Shown piece by piece: positions 17,198 through 26,681 of a stretch of 64,000 bases of DNA. The position numbers and the translations under genes are program-made. How positions within the stretch are numbered: position 1 is the stretch's first letter; each line of letters begins with the position of its first letter. Source of the DNA: Trinickia fusca (GTDB lineage: Bacteria; Pseudomonadota; Gammaproteobacteria; Burkholderiales; Burkholderiaceae); contig NZ_RBZV01000002.1 in assembly GCF_003628145.1 (NCBI RefSeq), positions 620,001 to 684,000 of the forward strand, read 5' to 3'. Under the pieces are notes generated by a model. The model ran no database searches. It had not been told where the DNA came from and saw only the letters and a list, made by a program, of their open reading frames with translations.

Positions 17198-18592
17198 ATG
17201 TCGTCATGGCAACCTGATCCGACGTTTTATCCCTCTGCGCGCCTGGCCGCCGACGCGCCGAAGGAAACGCTTGCTTATGTCGCGACGTTCGATCCGACGC
17301 GGCAAATGCCCGACGAGCTGGCTGTAGTGGACGTCAATCCCGGTTCGCCCGACTACGGCACCATCCTCAATCGCATTCCCATGCCCAATAAGGGCGACGA
17401 ATTGCATCATTTCGGCTGGAATGCGTGCAGCTCACACCTGTGCCCCAACGCGCCGCACCCGCATTCGGAACGCCGTTATCTCGTCGTGCCCGGTTTGCGC
17501 TCCTCGCGCATTCACATTCTCGATACGAAACCCGACCCGCGCCGTCCCAGCATCGTGCGCGTGCTCGAACCGGATGAAGTGGCGAAAAAATCGGGCTATA
17601 CGCGTCCGCACACCATCCATTGCGGCCCGCAAGGCATCTACGTCGTTTCGCTCGCGAATGCCCAGGGCGAAGCGCCGGGCGGCATCTTCCTGATGGACCA
17701 CGACACGTTCGATATCCGCGGCCGATGGGAAATCGATCGCGGCCCGCAGGAGCTCGCCTACGATGCCTGGTGGCATCTGGGCTACGACACGCTCGTCTCG
17801 AGCGAATGGGGCCTGCCCGCGACGTTCGAAAATGGCCTGGTGCCCGAAGTGCTGCTCGGCGGCAAATACGGCCACCGCCTGCATTTCTGGGACCTCAATA
17901 CGCGCAAGCACAAGCAGACGATCGACTTCGGTGAAGAGAATCAGCTCGTCTTCGAACTGCGCCCCGCGCACGACCCGACCAAGGCGCACGGCTTCGTCAA
18001 CTCGGTCATCAGCCTCAAGGACCTATCGGCCTCGATCTGGACCTGGTATCGCGACGGCGACAAGTGGGCCGCGCGCAAGGTCATCGAGATCCCCGCCGAG
18101 CCGGCCGATCCCGCGCTGCTGCCGCCATTCCTCAAGGGCTTCGGCGCCGTGCCGCCGCTCGTGACCGACATCGCGCTATCGCTCGACGACCGCTTCCTTT
18201 ACGTCGCCTGCTGGGGCACCGGCGAAATGCGCCGCTACGACGTGTCCGATCCGCATCGGCCCGAGCTCGTCGGTTCGGTGCGCGTCGGCGGCATCGCTTC
18301 GCGCGCCAGCCATCCGGCGGCCGGCGGCGCGCCGCTGAACGGCGGTCCGCAGATGGTCGAGGTGAGCCGCGACGGCAGCCGCGTCTACTTCACGAACTCG
18401 CTGTACGGCGCGATCGACGACCAGTTCTATCCGGACGGCATCAACGGCTGGATGGTCAAGCTCGATGCGGGCGCGTCGAGCGGCCTCGCGTTCGATCCCG
18501 AGTTTTATCTCGAGTGGCCGAAGACGCATCGTCCGCACCAGATCCGTCTGGAAGGCGGCGACGCGTCGTCCGACTCCTACTGCTACCCGTGA
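17198..18592 (+). CDS. Selenium-binding protein SBP56 / methanethiol oxidase family
   Basis: 464 aa, full family length. Members of the SBP56 family form a seven-bladed beta-propeller with a copper site; bacterial MtoX and human SELENBP1 oxidise methanethiol to formaldehyde, H2O2 and sulfide. The hallmark is HHFGWNACSSHLCP near residues 70-83 with Cys77 and Cys82, plus HTIHCGPQGIYVVS and a His-rich C-terminal region (KTHRPHQIRLEGGDA). Start 17198 has a strong AAGGAAGAGG site; the frame is open to 17129 but no conserved residues lie there. No export signal is visible, unlike the periplasmic MtoX of methylotrophs, so a cytoplasmic location is likely. The usual SCO1/MauG copper-maturation partners are not adjacent; a membrane protein follows by 19 nt. 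Confidence 0.9.
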   Translation: MSSWQPDPTFYPSARLAADAPKETLAYVATFDPTRQMPDELAVVDVNPGSPDYGTILNRIPMPNKGDELHHFGWNACSSHLCPNAPHPHSERRYLVVPGLRSSRIHILDTKPDPRRPSIVRVLEPDEVAKKSGYTRPHTIHCGPQGIYVVSLANAQGEAPGGIFLMDHDTFDIRGRWEIDRGPQELAYDAWWHLGYDTLVSSEWGLPATFENGLVPEVLLGGKYGHRLHFWDLNTRKHKQTIDFGEENQLVFELRPAHDPTKAHGFVNSVISLKDLSASIWTWYRDGDKWAARKVIEIPAEPADPALLPPFLKGFGAVPPLVTDIALSLDDRFLYVACWGTGEMRRYDVSDPHRPELVGSVRVGGIASRASHPAAGGAPLNGGPQMVEVSRDGSRVYFTNSLYGAIDDQFYPDGINGWMVKLDAGASSGLAFDPEFYLEWPKTHRPHQIRLEGGDASSDSYCYP

Positions 18593-18611
18593 CCGGCACG
18601 CCGCGCGCCTC

Positions 18612-19250
18612 ATGAGCCTGTCCCTCACCACGAACGCCGCCACGAGCTGGGCCGCCATCTTCGGCAGCGGCGTATTTCACGGCATCAATCCGGCGATGGG
18701 CTGGCTCTTCGCAACCGCGCTCGGCTTGCAGCGCGGCAACCGCCTCGCGCTGTTCATGGCGTTGCCGCCGCTTGCGCTCGGCCACGCGGCGTCGGTGTTC
18801 GTCGTCACGTCGTCGGCGCTCGCGTTCGGTATCGTCGCCAAGGCCGGCGATCTGCGGCTCGTGATGGGCGCCCTGCTGATCGGCTGGGCGCTCTATCACC
18901 ATCTGTACGGCCATCGGCACCGCGTGCAGGTCGGCATGACGGCGGGCTTTCTCGGTCTCGCGCTCTGGTCGGCGGCCACGGCCACGCTGCATGGCGCGGG
19001 CCTCATGCTGATTCCCGCGCTGATGCCGCTGTGCAGTCCCGGCGCGCCCACGCTCACCGGCTCGATGATCCCTGCCGTGCAGGCGACGCTCGTGCACACC
19101 GTCGTCGCCTCGCTGACCAGCACGGCGATCGCGGTGGCGGCCTACGAGTATCTGGGCCTCGGCATCCTGCGCCGAGGCTGGATCAACTTCGACTGGCTTT
19201 GGTCGGGCGCGCTCGTCCTGACTGGCGTCGTGTTGCTGGTGCTCGGGTGA
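18612..19250 (+). CDS. Multi-pass membrane protein of unknown function
   Basis: 212 aa with about six hydrophobic segments. A conserved-looking N-terminal block (FGSGVFHGINPAMGWLFA) is followed by alternating helices with short polar loops, including a His-rich loop YHHLYGHRHR around residues 95-105 that could bind metal. I do not recognise a named family with confidence. It starts 19 nt after the SBP56 stop and is probably co-transcribed, so a role linked to SBP56 (metal supply or product export) is possible. Its last codons and the TGA stop form the first unit of the 11-bp tandem repeat that follows. Confidence 0.75.
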   Translation: MSLSLTTNAATSWAAIFGSGVFHGINPAMGWLFATALGLQRGNRLALFMALPPLALGHAASVFVVTSSALAFGIVAKAGDLRLVMGALLIGWALYHHLYGHRHRVQVGMTAGFLGLALWSAATATLHGAGLMLIPALMPLCSPGAPTLTGSMIPAVQATLVHTVVASLTSTAIAVAAYEYLGLGILRRGWINFDWLWSGALVLTGVVLLVLG

Positions 19251-19312
19251 CCCTCGGGTGACCCTCGGGTGATCCTCGGGTGATCCTCGGGTGATCCTCG
19301 GGTGACCCTCGG
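19242..19312. repeat. 11-bp tandem repeat, six units plus a partial one
   Basis: The unit is CTCGGGTGA(C/T)C. Units start at 19242, 19253, 19264, 19275, 19286 and 19297; a partial CTCGG follows at 19308. Units 1, 2 and 6 carry C and units 3-5 carry T at position 10. Unit 1 includes the stop codon of the membrane protein; each unit brings a TGA, so stops appear in all three frames. It fills the gap between two convergent transcription units. Copy number could vary between strains by slippage. Confidence 0.95.
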
Positions 19313-19358
19313 TAATCGACACGCGCGGCGGTCAGGCACGAGCCGCCGCCCACCCTGA

Positions 19359-20576
19359 TCAACGAGCGCGCGCGCTCCCCGACAACGACTGTTCGAGCGC
19401 GGCCACGCCGGCCGGCAAGTCGACGCCCACCCCGAGGTCGACCATCGTGCGGCCCAGTGCGTGCAGCGTGCGGAACAGGTTGTGTTCGCGGCATTGCTCG
19501 CCCATCTGTCCGATGCGCACGATCGGCAGACCGAACGAGCCCGAAATCTCGACCTGATGGTGGCGTGAGATATGGCCGCACACATCGTTGGGGCTGAAGC
19601 CGTCGGGCATTTGGATCCCGACGACCGAGTTCAGCCGGCATGGCTCGGGCGCATACAGCGCCAGGCCCAGCGCCGAGATGCCCGCTTGCAGGGCGAGCGA
19701 GCACTTCAGATGGCGTGCGAAGCGCTTCTCGAGCGTTTCGGCGCACACGAGCCGCAGCGCCTCGTGCAGTGCGAGCACGCCCGAGACAGGCGCCGTGTAG
19801 TGATAGCCCGCGTTGTGCCAGAAATTCTCGGCCAGCGACGCATCGAGACACCAATGCGCGCCCACGCGCTCGCGCGTCTTCACACGCTGCCAGGCCGCGT
19901 CCGAGAATGCGATCAGCGACACGCCCGGGATCGAGGACAATCCCTTCTGCCCGCCGGTGATGACGGCGTCGATGCCCCACGCATCCATCTCGAGCGGCAT
20001 CGTGCTCAACGTACAAACGGCATCGACGACGACGAGCGCGCCCGCCGCCTTCGCGAGCGCCGCGATGTCCTTGAGCTGATGATTCCAGACCGTGTTCGAG
20101 GTCTCGCCTTGCACGATCGTGACGATCTCCGGCCGCTCGCGCGCGAGTGCCGCGCTCACGTCGTCGAGGCTCGCGACCGCACCGTCGGGCACTTCCAGCA
20201 CGGCGACGTCGGCCCCGCAGCGCTGGGCCATCTCGGCCATGCGCGCACTGAAGAAGCCGTTCTTGATCGAGAGCACGCGCGTGCCCGACCAGGCGAGGTT
20301 CGAGATTGCCATCTCCATCGCGGCCGAGCCCGGGCCCGCGACGCCGAGCACCCATTTCGAGCGCGTCTGAAACACATAGCGCGCCATCTCCTTGACCTGC
20401 CCGATCACCTTCGCCATCGTCGCGCCGAGGTGATTGATGACGATCGTGTTCGCCTTGGCGACGGCGGCCGGGATCGGCACAGGGCCGGCGCCCATCATCA
20501 GCAGCGGCTCTTCGGGAAGGATGGCGTCGAGCGAGACGACGTCGGGGCAAGGAATCGAGGTCACGGATGTGGACAT
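19359..20576 (-). CDS. Class V aminotransferase, alanine/serine-glyoxylate type
   Basis: 405 aa PLP enzyme. The lysine that forms the Schiff base is Lys211 in GGQKGLSS; upstream motifs are MMGAGPVPIP, GPGSAAMEMA and GETSNTVW, typical of the AGXT/serine-pyruvate/ureidoglycine-glyoxylate aminotransferase group. The likely reaction is transfer of an amino group to glyoxylate. PucG-type ureidoglycine aminotransferases belong here, and xdhAB lies 5 kb away, but no allantoin genes are adjacent, so the substrate is open. Start 20576 is chosen at the beginning of the conserved region; the frame is open to 20789. Confidence 0.85.
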   Translation of the reverse strand: MSTSVTSIPCPDVVSLDAILPEEPLLMMGAGPVPIPAAVAKANTIVINHLGATMAKVIGQVKEMARYVFQTRSKWVLGVAGPGSAAMEMAISNLAWSGTRVLSIKNGFFSARMAEMAQRCGADVAVLEVPDGAVASLDDVSAALARERPEIVTIVQGETSNTVWNHQLKDIAALAKAAGALVVVDAVCTLSTMPLEMDAWGIDAVITGGQKGLSSIPGVSLIAFSDAAWQRVKTRERVGAHWCLDASLAENFWHNAGYHYTAPVSGVLALHEALRLVCAETLEKRFARHLKCSLALQAGISALGLALYAPEPCRLNSVVGIQMPDGFSPNDVCGHISRHHQVEISGSFGLPIVRIGQMGEQCREHNLFRTLHALGRTMVDLGVGVDLPAGVAALEQSLSGSARAR

Positions 20577-20809
20577 GGTCGGGGCATTGGCGATCGGCGT
20601 GTTGAAGGAGGAAATCGCGCTCGGGCAGCGCATGCCGCGCCGCGTGCGCCTTACAAGGGCCACATCGCGACGGGAGTCTCGATCATTGCTGCATTCGTAT
20701 GCGTCACGCAAGCCTTTTTGACCGAGCGCGGTGTCGAATGCGGCGCGCCTCGTCGTCACATCGTGCGGGCTTCTCCTCGCCGCCCGCACGCCTCAGTCAT
20801 GCACCTCGG

Positions 20810-21298
20810 TCACGCGCCGCACAAACTCATCAGCAGCTCCGCCTCGCGCTCGTGCACCTCGACCGGAAACGCGGTCGCGCCCGCATGGGCCAGATAACGC
20901 GCCCGATGCTGCCCGTTGCGAAAGGCCGCGACGCCTTCGCGCTTGAGCCCGAGCAACCCTAACAGCCCGCGCGCGTGGCGCGCGCGGATCGTCACGTAGG
21001 GCATCGCCGGGATGCGCGCATTGTCGGGGTCGAGAAATTCGCGGATGCCGCGTATCTTGCCGCTATGCCAGTCGCCGACGGGCGGCAGCACGTAGTCGGT
21101 GTCGTCACGGTCCGCGCATTCGAGCAGCTTGTGCGCGTCGACGACGACGACGCGATGGCGTGACTGATCGTCCTCGAACACCCGCTTCAGGCGAACGTGG
21201 TCGTAGTAAGGATGGCCTTGGAGGGGAACGATCCAGACCGGCTCGGAGCCGGCCGCGGGCGCGAGGGCAACCGCATGGGTCGATGCGGACGAGTGCAT
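20810..21298 (-). CDS. Hypothetical protein with a ParB/sulfiredoxin-like motif
   Basis: 162 aa, no signal peptide or membrane segment. The C-terminal stretch FRNGQHRARYLAHAGATAFP resembles the nucleotide-binding motif of ParB/Srx-fold proteins (G-x-H-R-x-x-A). The central part (YVLPPVGDWHSGKIRGIREF) is not recognisable to me. Some proteins of this outline are labelled plasmid fertility-inhibition-factor family, but I cannot confirm that here and nothing nearby is plasmid-like. It lies 233 nt upstream of the aminotransferase on the same strand and diverges from the crotonase. Confidence 0.7.
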   Translation of the reverse strand: MHSSASTHAVALAPAAGSEPVWIVPLQGHPYYDHVRLKRVFEDDQSRHRVVVVDAHKLLECADRDDTDYVLPPVGDWHSGKIRGIREFLDPDNARIPAMPYVTIRARHARGLLGLLGLKREGVAAFRNGQHRARYLAHAGATAFPVEVHEREAELLMSLCGA

Positions 21299-21470
21299 GA
21301 CGTACGTATGATCGGTAGAACATCGAGCGCCGCGCTTAACGTTTGCGCAACGCCGCGGCGACGAAGCCGGAAAGCCGCGTAGCCTAGCGTTCCGTCATGA
21401 CGGTTTCGTGACACGCAGAACGCATACATCCGATTGTCGCGCTGTTTTCGCGCCTAGGGGGACATTTGTT

Positions 21471-22298
21471 ATGACAGAGAGCTTTGGCGAACACGTCCGT
21501 ATCGAAGCACAGGCAGCCGTGGCGACGATCGTGCTCGAACGCGCGCACTGCCGCAATGCCGTCGACGGGCCCACGGCGGCCGCGCTGGAAGCCGCGTTCG
21601 CGCGTGTCGAGGCAGAGCCTGCGTGGCGCGCTGCCGTCCTGTTCGGCGCGGGCGGCACGTTCTGCGCGGGTGCCGATCTGGCGGCGATGCAGGACGAGAC
21701 GCGGCGCAATGCCGTCACGGCCGACGGCACTGGGCCGGGGCCCATGGGGCCCACACGCATGCTGCTCACCAAGCCCGTCATCGCGGCCATCGCCGGCCAT
21801 GCGGTGGCAGGCGGGTTGGAACTGGCGGCTATGTGCGATTTGCGCATCGTCGAGGACGATGCCGTCCTCGGTGTGTTCTGCCGCCGCTTCGGCGTACCGC
21901 TGATCGACGGCGGCACGATTCGCTTGCCGCGACTGATCGGGCTCTCGCGTGCGCTCGATCTGATCTTGACGGGCCGTGCCGTCGATGCGCACGAAGCCTA
22001 TGCGATGGGACTGGCCAACCGCGTCGTGCCCAAGGGCCAGGCGCGCGCGCAAGCCGAGGCGCTGGCGGCGCAGCTGGCGGCGTTTCCGCAGGCAGCCCTG
22101 CTGGCCGACCGCCGCTCGGCTTACGACAACAGCCTGCTCGACGATGTCGCGCAGGCCCTCGCGCGCGAGGGCGCGGGCGGCTATCGTGCGTTGTTCGACG
22201 AAGGCCTGGCCGGCGCGGCGCGCTTTGCGTCCGGCGCCGGACGCCACGGCGAGCCAGCGAGCTCGGCCATCACCTCGCCGACACCGCGCGAATCCTGA
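21471..22298 (+). CDS. Enoyl-CoA hydratase/isomerase (crotonase) family protein
   Basis: 275 aa, usual length. Crotonase-fold CoA enzyme. The first oxyanion-hole region is GTFCAGADLAAM and the second AGHAVAGGLELAAMCDLRI, with the Glu of GLELA in the position of catalytic Glu144 of rat hydratase. The second catalytic glutamate of true hydratases is not present: the region reads GVPLIDGGTIRLPR, with Asp/Ile instead, so it may be an isomerase, hydrolase or lyase rather than a hydratase. Start 21471 has an AGGGGG site 8-10 nt upstream. Monocistronic by spacing, convergent with fahA. Confidence 0.87.
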   Translation: MTESFGEHVRIEAQAAVATIVLERAHCRNAVDGPTAAALEAAFARVEAEPAWRAAVLFGAGGTFCAGADLAAMQDETRRNAVTADGTGPGPMGPTRMLLTKPVIAAIAGHAVAGGLELAAMCDLRIVEDDAVLGVFCRRFGVPLIDGGTIRLPRLIGLSRALDLILTGRAVDAHEAYAMGLANRVVPKGQARAQAEALAAQLAAFPQAALLADRRSAYDNSLLDDVAQALAREGAGGYRALFDEGLAGAARFASGAGRHGEPASSAITSPTPRES

Positions 22299-22346
22299 CG
22301 CACCATCAAAGACGGCACCAGGCTCGCGCGGCTTGCGTCCTCACAC

Positions 22347-23645
22347 TCAGCTACGCGCGGGCAGGATCGTGCCGACGCAAGTGCCGAAGCCGACACGGTA
22401 GCCGTCGCCCTGACACCAGCCCGCGAGCGTGAGCTCGTCGCCGTCCTCGATGAACGTCCGCGTGCCGCCGCTTGCCAGTTCGAGCGGACGCGCGCCGTTC
22501 CAGGTCAGCTCGAGCAGGCTGCCGAGCGAGTCGGGCGTCGGCCCGCTGATCGTGCCCGAGCCCATCAGATCGCCGACGCGCGTATTGCAGCCCGATACCG
22601 TGTGATGCGCGAGCTGCTGCGCCATCGTCCAGTACATGTGCTTGAAGTTCGTGCGTGCGATGGTCGTCGCCTGCGGCGCGCCGCCCGGCCGCAGCTGGAC
22701 CTCGAGCGCGATGTCGAACCCGTGCTGACCCTCATGGCGCAGGTACGCCAGCGGTTCGGGCTCCTGCTGCGGCTGCGCGACGCGGAACGGCTCCAGCGCA
22801 TCGAGTGTGACGATCCACGGCGAGATCGTCGTCGCGAACGTCTTCGCATTGAACGGCCCGAGCGGCACGTATTCCCACTGCTGGAAGTCGCGCGCGCTCC
22901 AGTCGTTGAGCAGCACCATGCCGAAGATGTGGTCCTCGGCCTCAGCACACGAAATCGGTTCGCCGAGCGCATTACCGCGTCCGACAACGAAGCCCGTCTC
23001 GAGCTCGATGTCGAGCTTGCGGCACGCGCCGAAAATCGGCCGCTCGTTGTCGGGCAGCTTCAGCTGCCCCATCGGACGACGCACCGGCGTGCCGGAGACG
23101 ACGACCGACGACGCGCGCCCGTTGTAGCCGATCGGGATCTCGAGCCAATTCGGCAGCAGCGCGTTCTTCGGATCGCGGAACATCGTGCCGACGTTCGTCG
23201 CATGCTCCTTCGACGAGTAGAAGTCCGTATAGCCGGGGATATCGAGCGGCAGATGCAGCGTCGCATCGGCTTGCGGCACGAGCACGCGCGCGCGCAGCGC
23301 CGGGGCATCGCGAAGTAGCGCGCAGTTCGCGTCGAGCAGCGTGCTCAGGGCGATGCGCACGCTGCGCCACGTCTCGCGCCCGAGCGCAATGAACGGATTG
23401 AGCACGGGCTGCGCGAATACGTCGCCGCTGCCCTCCGGCAATGTCAGCTGGCCGGCCGCCTGCAGCGCGGCCAGATCGACGATCACATCGCCGATCGCCA
23501 CGCCGACGCGCCGCGCGCTGTTGCGCGTGTCGCTGAAGATGCCGAACGGCAGGTTCTGAATCGGAAAATCGCACGTCGCCTCGTTGGCGCTAGCGAGCCA
23601 GCTTTTTTTCGACGCGCTCAGCGTCGCCTGAAGATCCGCGTTCAT
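22347..23645 (-). CDS. fahA: Fumarylacetoacetase
   Basis: 432 aa. Last step of homogentisate degradation, fumarylacetoacetate to fumarate and acetoacetate. SH3-like N-terminal domain (residues ~1-130) then the FAH domain. Asp141 and His148 in [13 protein letters not shown] correspond to the metal-ligand Asp126 and catalytic His133 of mouse FAH; further blocks are [28 protein letters not shown] and [12 protein letters not shown]. The start ATG overlaps the hmgA TGA (ATGA), so translation is coupled. It ends the leftward mha/hmg operon. Maleylacetoacetate isomerase (maiA/hmgC) is absent from the cluster and must be elsewhere or replaced. Confidence 0.96.
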   Translation of the reverse strand: MNADLQATLSASKKSWLASANEATCDFPIQNLPFGIFSDTRNSARRVGVAIGDVIVDLAALQAAGQLTLPEGSGDVFAQPVLNPFIALGRETWRSVRIALSTLLDANCALLRDAPALRARVLVPQADATLHLPLDIPGYTDFYSSKEHATNVGTMFRDPKNALLPNWLEIPIGYNGRASSVVVSGTPVRRPMGQLKLPDNERPIFGACRKLDIELETGFVVGRGNALGEPISCAEAEDHIFGMVLLNDWSARDFQQWEYVPLGPFNAKTFATTISPWIVTLDALEPFRVAQPQQEPEPLAYLRHEGQHGFDIALEVQLRPGGAPQATTIARTNFKHMYWTMAQQLAHHTVSGCNTRVGDLMGSGTISGPTPDSLGSLLELTWNGARPLELASGGTRTFIEDGDELTLAGWCQGDGYRVGFGTCVGTILPARS

Positions 23646-24982
23646 GGGCGCTCCGGGTTGAAATGTTTGGCGAGCCCTTGCCAGCACTCGAAATAGTTGG
23701 CCTGCAGCTGGCCGCTCTCGAGCGCAAAGCGCGTCGGACGCAGCAGCGTGCGCGTCTCGAACATGAACGCCATCGTGTCGGCCACCTTGTGCGGCTTCGT
23801 CGTATCGCTCGCCGATGCCTTCTCGAACGTGCCGGCATCGGGGCCGTGGCCTGACATGCAGTTGTGCAGGCTCGCGCCGCCCGGCACGAAGCCCTCGGCC
23901 TTCGCGTCGTAGACGCCGTGCACGAGCCCCATGAACTCGCTCGCCACGTTGCGATGGAACCAGGGCGGACGGAACGTGTCCTCGGCCGCGAGCCAGCGCG
24001 GCGGGAAGATCACGAAGTCGATCGTGTCGACGCCCGGCGTATCGCTCGGCGATTGCAGCACGAGGAAGATCGACGGATCGGGATGGTCGTAGCTGATCGA
24101 GCCGATGGTATTGAAGTGCCGCAGATCGTACTTGTACGGCGCGTAGTTGCCGTGCCAGGCCACCACGTCGAGCGGCGAATGGCCGATGTCGGCGCGCCAC
24201 AGCACGCCATTGAGCTTCGTGACGAGCTCGAACGCGCCTTCGCGGTCCTCGTAGGCCGCCTGCGGCGTGAGGAAGTCACGCGGGTTCGCGAGCCCGTTCG
24301 AGCCGATCGGCCCGAGGTCCGGCAGCCGCAGCAGCGCGCCGAAGTTCTCGCAGACGTAGCCGCGCGCCTCGCCGTCGGGCAGCTGCACGGCAAAGCGCAC
24401 GCCGCGCGGAATCACGGCGATCTCATACGGCGCAACGTCGAGCCGGCCCATTTCGGTCGCGATCTCGAGGCGCCCCTGCTGCGGCACGATCAGCAGCTCG
24501 CCGTCAGAGTTGTAGAAGAAGCGATCGTCCATCGAACGGTTGGCCGCATACAGATGGATCGCGCAGCCCGACATCGATTCGGCCGACCCGTTGCCGGCCA
24601 TCGTGACGAGACCGTCGACGAAATCGGTCGGCGTGCCCGGCATCGGCAGCGGATCCCAGCGCAATTGGTTCGGCGGCGTCGGCGGCACGTCGCCGAAGTT
24701 CGCGACGAGACGCGACGAGGGCTCGCCCGCGCGCGGCGCGAGCCGTTCGAACGGCTTGTGCACAGCGGCTGGGCGGATGCGGTAGAGCCAGCTGCGGCGA
24801 TTGTGCGAGCGCGGCGCCGTGAACGCGGTGCCCGAGATCTGCTCGGCGTACAGCCCGTAAGGCGCACGCTGCGGCGAGTTGCGGCCGACGGGCAACGCGC
24901 CCGGCAGCGCCTCGGTGGCGAATTCGTTCGCGAAGCCCGACAGATAGCCGGGTTCCACGTCGCGGCGAGAGGTGTCCTGCAT
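23642..24982 (-). CDS. hmgA: Homogentisate 1,2-dioxygenase
   Basis: 446 aa, same length as eukaryotic and Pseudomonas enzymes. Non-haem Fe(II) ring-cleaving dioxygenase that converts homogentisate to maleylacetoacetate. Iron ligands are conserved: His343 and Glu349 in FHRNVASEF and His379 in MSGHGPD, equivalent to human His335, Glu341 and His371. The N-terminus ([26 protein letters not shown]) is diagnostic. A GGAG site precedes the start. It is 15 nt downstream of the transporter gene and overlaps fahA by 4 nt. Confidence 0.97.
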   Translation of the reverse strand: MQDTSRRDVEPGYLSGFANEFATEALPGALPVGRNSPQRAPYGLYAEQISGTAFTAPRSHNRRSWLYRIRPAAVHKPFERLAPRAGEPSSRLVANFGDVPPTPPNQLRWDPLPMPGTPTDFVDGLVTMAGNGSAESMSGCAIHLYAANRSMDDRFFYNSDGELLIVPQQGRLEIATEMGRLDVAPYEIAVIPRGVRFAVQLPDGEARGYVCENFGALLRLPDLGPIGSNGLANPRDFLTPQAAYEDREGAFELVTKLNGVLWRADIGHSPLDVVAWHGNYAPYKYDLRHFNTIGSISYDHPDPSIFLVLQSPSDTPGVDTIDFVIFPPRWLAAEDTFRPPWFHRNVASEFMGLVHGVYDAKAEGFVPGGASLHNCMSGHGPDAGTFEKASASDTTKPHKVADTMAFMFETRTLLRPTRFALESGQLQANYFECWQGLAKHFNPERP

Positions 24983-24997
24983 GGTGATGGTTCTCCG

Positions 24998-26374
24998 TTA
25001 TGACGATTGAGCGGCGCGCGTGGCACGGCGGCCGGGTTCGCCTGGCGTGGCGCGCGTAGCGCCGGCCAGGCCGACCACGAACAGCGCCGAGCACAGCACG
25101 GGCACGGCCGCCGCCTGAAACAGCGCGGCGTTGGACCAATTGAGTGCGATCAGTTGCCCGCCCACGAGCGGCCCGAGCACCGAGCCGATGCGGCCGATGC
25201 CGAGGCTCCAGCCGATGCCGGTGGAGCGCAGCGTGGTCGGGTAGTAATGCCCCGCGAGCGCGTTGACGGCGGGCTGCCCGCCGACGACGCAAAAGCCGGC
25301 CGCGAACACGGCTACGAGCAGCCACGGCAGCGCATGCGCGACGCTCCCGATCGCGCCGACGAACACCGCCGCACACGCGAACGACACGAGCAGCACGCGC
25401 ACGAAACCGAAGCGCTCGATGAGCGAACCGAGCAGCACCGTGCCGACGACACCGCCCGCTTGCAGCATCGTGCCGACGAGGACAGCCGTGCTGCTCGCGT
25501 AGCCGGCGTCGCGCATGACGGTCGGCAGCCAGTTCGACAGGAAGTACAGATCGATGAGGTTCATGAAGCTGATCGCCCACAGCAGCAGCGTCACACCCGT
25601 GCGGCCGGCGCGAAACAGCTCGGCCACGGGCGCGCCGGCCTCGTTGTGCTCGCGCACGGCAAGGCGCGTATCGCGATCGAAGGGGCGCGTCGGATCGAAC
25701 TTGGCCAGCCACGCCTTGGCGCGCTCGATGCGCCCTTTCACGACGAGAAATTGCAGCGATTCGGGCAGCAGTACGAGCATCGCGATGCCGAGGACGAGCG
25801 GTACGACGCCGCCGACGTAGAACACGGCGCGCCAGCCGTACGTCGGGATCAGCGCCGCGCTGACGAAGCCGCCCAGCGCCGCGCCGACCGTGAAGCCGCA
25901 CGACACGAGCATCATGCGTTTGACGCGATGCGCGTGCGGCGAAAATTCGCCGACGAGCGCCATCGCGTTCGGCATGATGCAGCCGAGCCCGAGCCCCGTG
26001 ACGAAGCGCACGGCCATCAGCGCGGGGATCGTCGAGACGAGCGGCGTGGCGAGCATCGTCAGCGCGAAGGCCAGCGTCGCGCCGATCAGCACGGGCCGGC
26101 GACCGATGCGGTCGGCCAGCACCGACAGCCCCAGCGCACCGAGCAGCATGCCGACGAGGCTCGCGCTGAACACGGGGCCGAGCGCCGCTTTCGGCACATG
26201 CCATTCGGCAATCACGCTCGGCGCGACGTAACCCATCGCCTGCGCGTCGAAGCCATCGATGACGAGGCACAGCCCCATCAGCGCGAGCAGCATGAAGTGG
26301 AAGGCGGGATGGTGCGTCTCGCCGAGCACGCGTTCGACTTCTACGACGTTGGTCTTCGCCGGCTGTGGATTCAT
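24998..26374 (-). CDS. MFS aromatic-acid:H+ symporter (AAHS family), probable 3-hydroxyphenylacetate uptake (MhaC-like)
   Basis: 458 aa, twelve transmembrane helices. AAHS hallmarks are the acidic helix-1 motif GFDAQAMGYVAP (as in PcaK/BenK, DGxD-type), DRIGRRPVL in loop 2-3 and LPESLQFL after helix 6. It is embedded between the small DUF2783-like gene (3 nt upstream) and hmgA, the arrangement of mhaA-mhaB-mhaC next to hmg genes described in Pseudomonas putida. Uptake of 3-hydroxyphenylacetate or a related phenylacetate is inferred from context. The C-terminal ~25 residues are Ala/Arg-rich and soluble. Confidence 0.88.
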   Translation of the reverse strand: MNPQPAKTNVVEVERVLGETHHPAFHFMLLALMGLCLVIDGFDAQAMGYVAPSVIAEWHVPKAALGPVFSASLVGMLLGALGLSVLADRIGRRPVLIGATLAFALTMLATPLVSTIPALMAVRFVTGLGLGCIMPNAMALVGEFSPHAHRVKRMMLVSCGFTVGAALGGFVSAALIPTYGWRAVFYVGGVVPLVLGIAMLVLLPESLQFLVVKGRIERAKAWLAKFDPTRPFDRDTRLAVREHNEAGAPVAELFRAGRTGVTLLLWAISFMNLIDLYFLSNWLPTVMRDAGYASSTAVLVGTMLQAGGVVGTVLLGSLIERFGFVRVLLVSFACAAVFVGAIGSVAHALPWLLVAVFAAGFCVVGGQPAVNALAGHYYPTTLRSTGIGWSLGIGRIGSVLGPLVGGQLIALNWSNAALFQAAAVPVLCSALFVVGLAGATRATPGEPGRRATRAAQSS

Positions 26375-26377
26375 CGC

Positions 26378-26656
26378 TCAGGTCTCCTGATGGGTCTTGT
26401 TCTCAACTGCGGGGGAATCTTGAGGAGACGGCGCGCTGGCTGGCTCGACGTCTTGGCGCGCAAGCGCGAACGCTTCGTGCAGCACATCGGCATCGCCGAT
26501 GTGATTGGCGAGCAGCAGGATCAGCTTGGCGTTCACGAGCTCGCTCGCTTCGGCCGACAGGTCGCGGTGCATGTCGATCAGCGCTTCGTAGAACGCGTCG
26601 GGGTCGGCGAGGCGCGGCTCGGTGAGCAGGTGCGCTGGCGTACGGGGTGCGGTCAT
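26378..26656 (-). CDS. Small DUF2783-like protein, probable MhaB-type hydroxylase coupling component
   Basis: 92 aa, soluble and acidic, with a helical core (DPDAFYEALIDMHRDLSAEAS then ELVNAKLILLLANHIGD). The ribosome-binding site decides the start: GAGGAG is 8 nt from the ATG at 26656 but only 2 nt from the ATG at 26662. It sits between the flavin hydroxylase (25 nt upstream) and the AAHS transporter. In P. putida, 3-hydroxyphenylacetate 6-hydroxylase needs a small second protein, MhaB, encoded at this position; I infer the same role. The DUF2783 label is from memory of the family, not a search. Confidence 0.78.
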   Translation of the reverse strand: MTAPRTPAHLLTEPRLADPDAFYEALIDMHRDLSAEASELVNAKLILLLANHIGDADVLHEAFALARQDVEPASAPSPQDSPAVENKTHQET

Positions 26657-26681
26657 CGTCATGTCTCCTCGGGCTCGCCCA

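Noticed and set aside
19242-19312. Possible CRISPR or iteron array
   Set aside because: Units are directly adjacent 11-mers without spacers, and no cas or replication gene is near.
26660-26662. ATG 26662 as the start of the DUF2783-like gene
   Set aside because: It is only 2 nt from the GAGGAG site; ATG 26656 has proper spacing.
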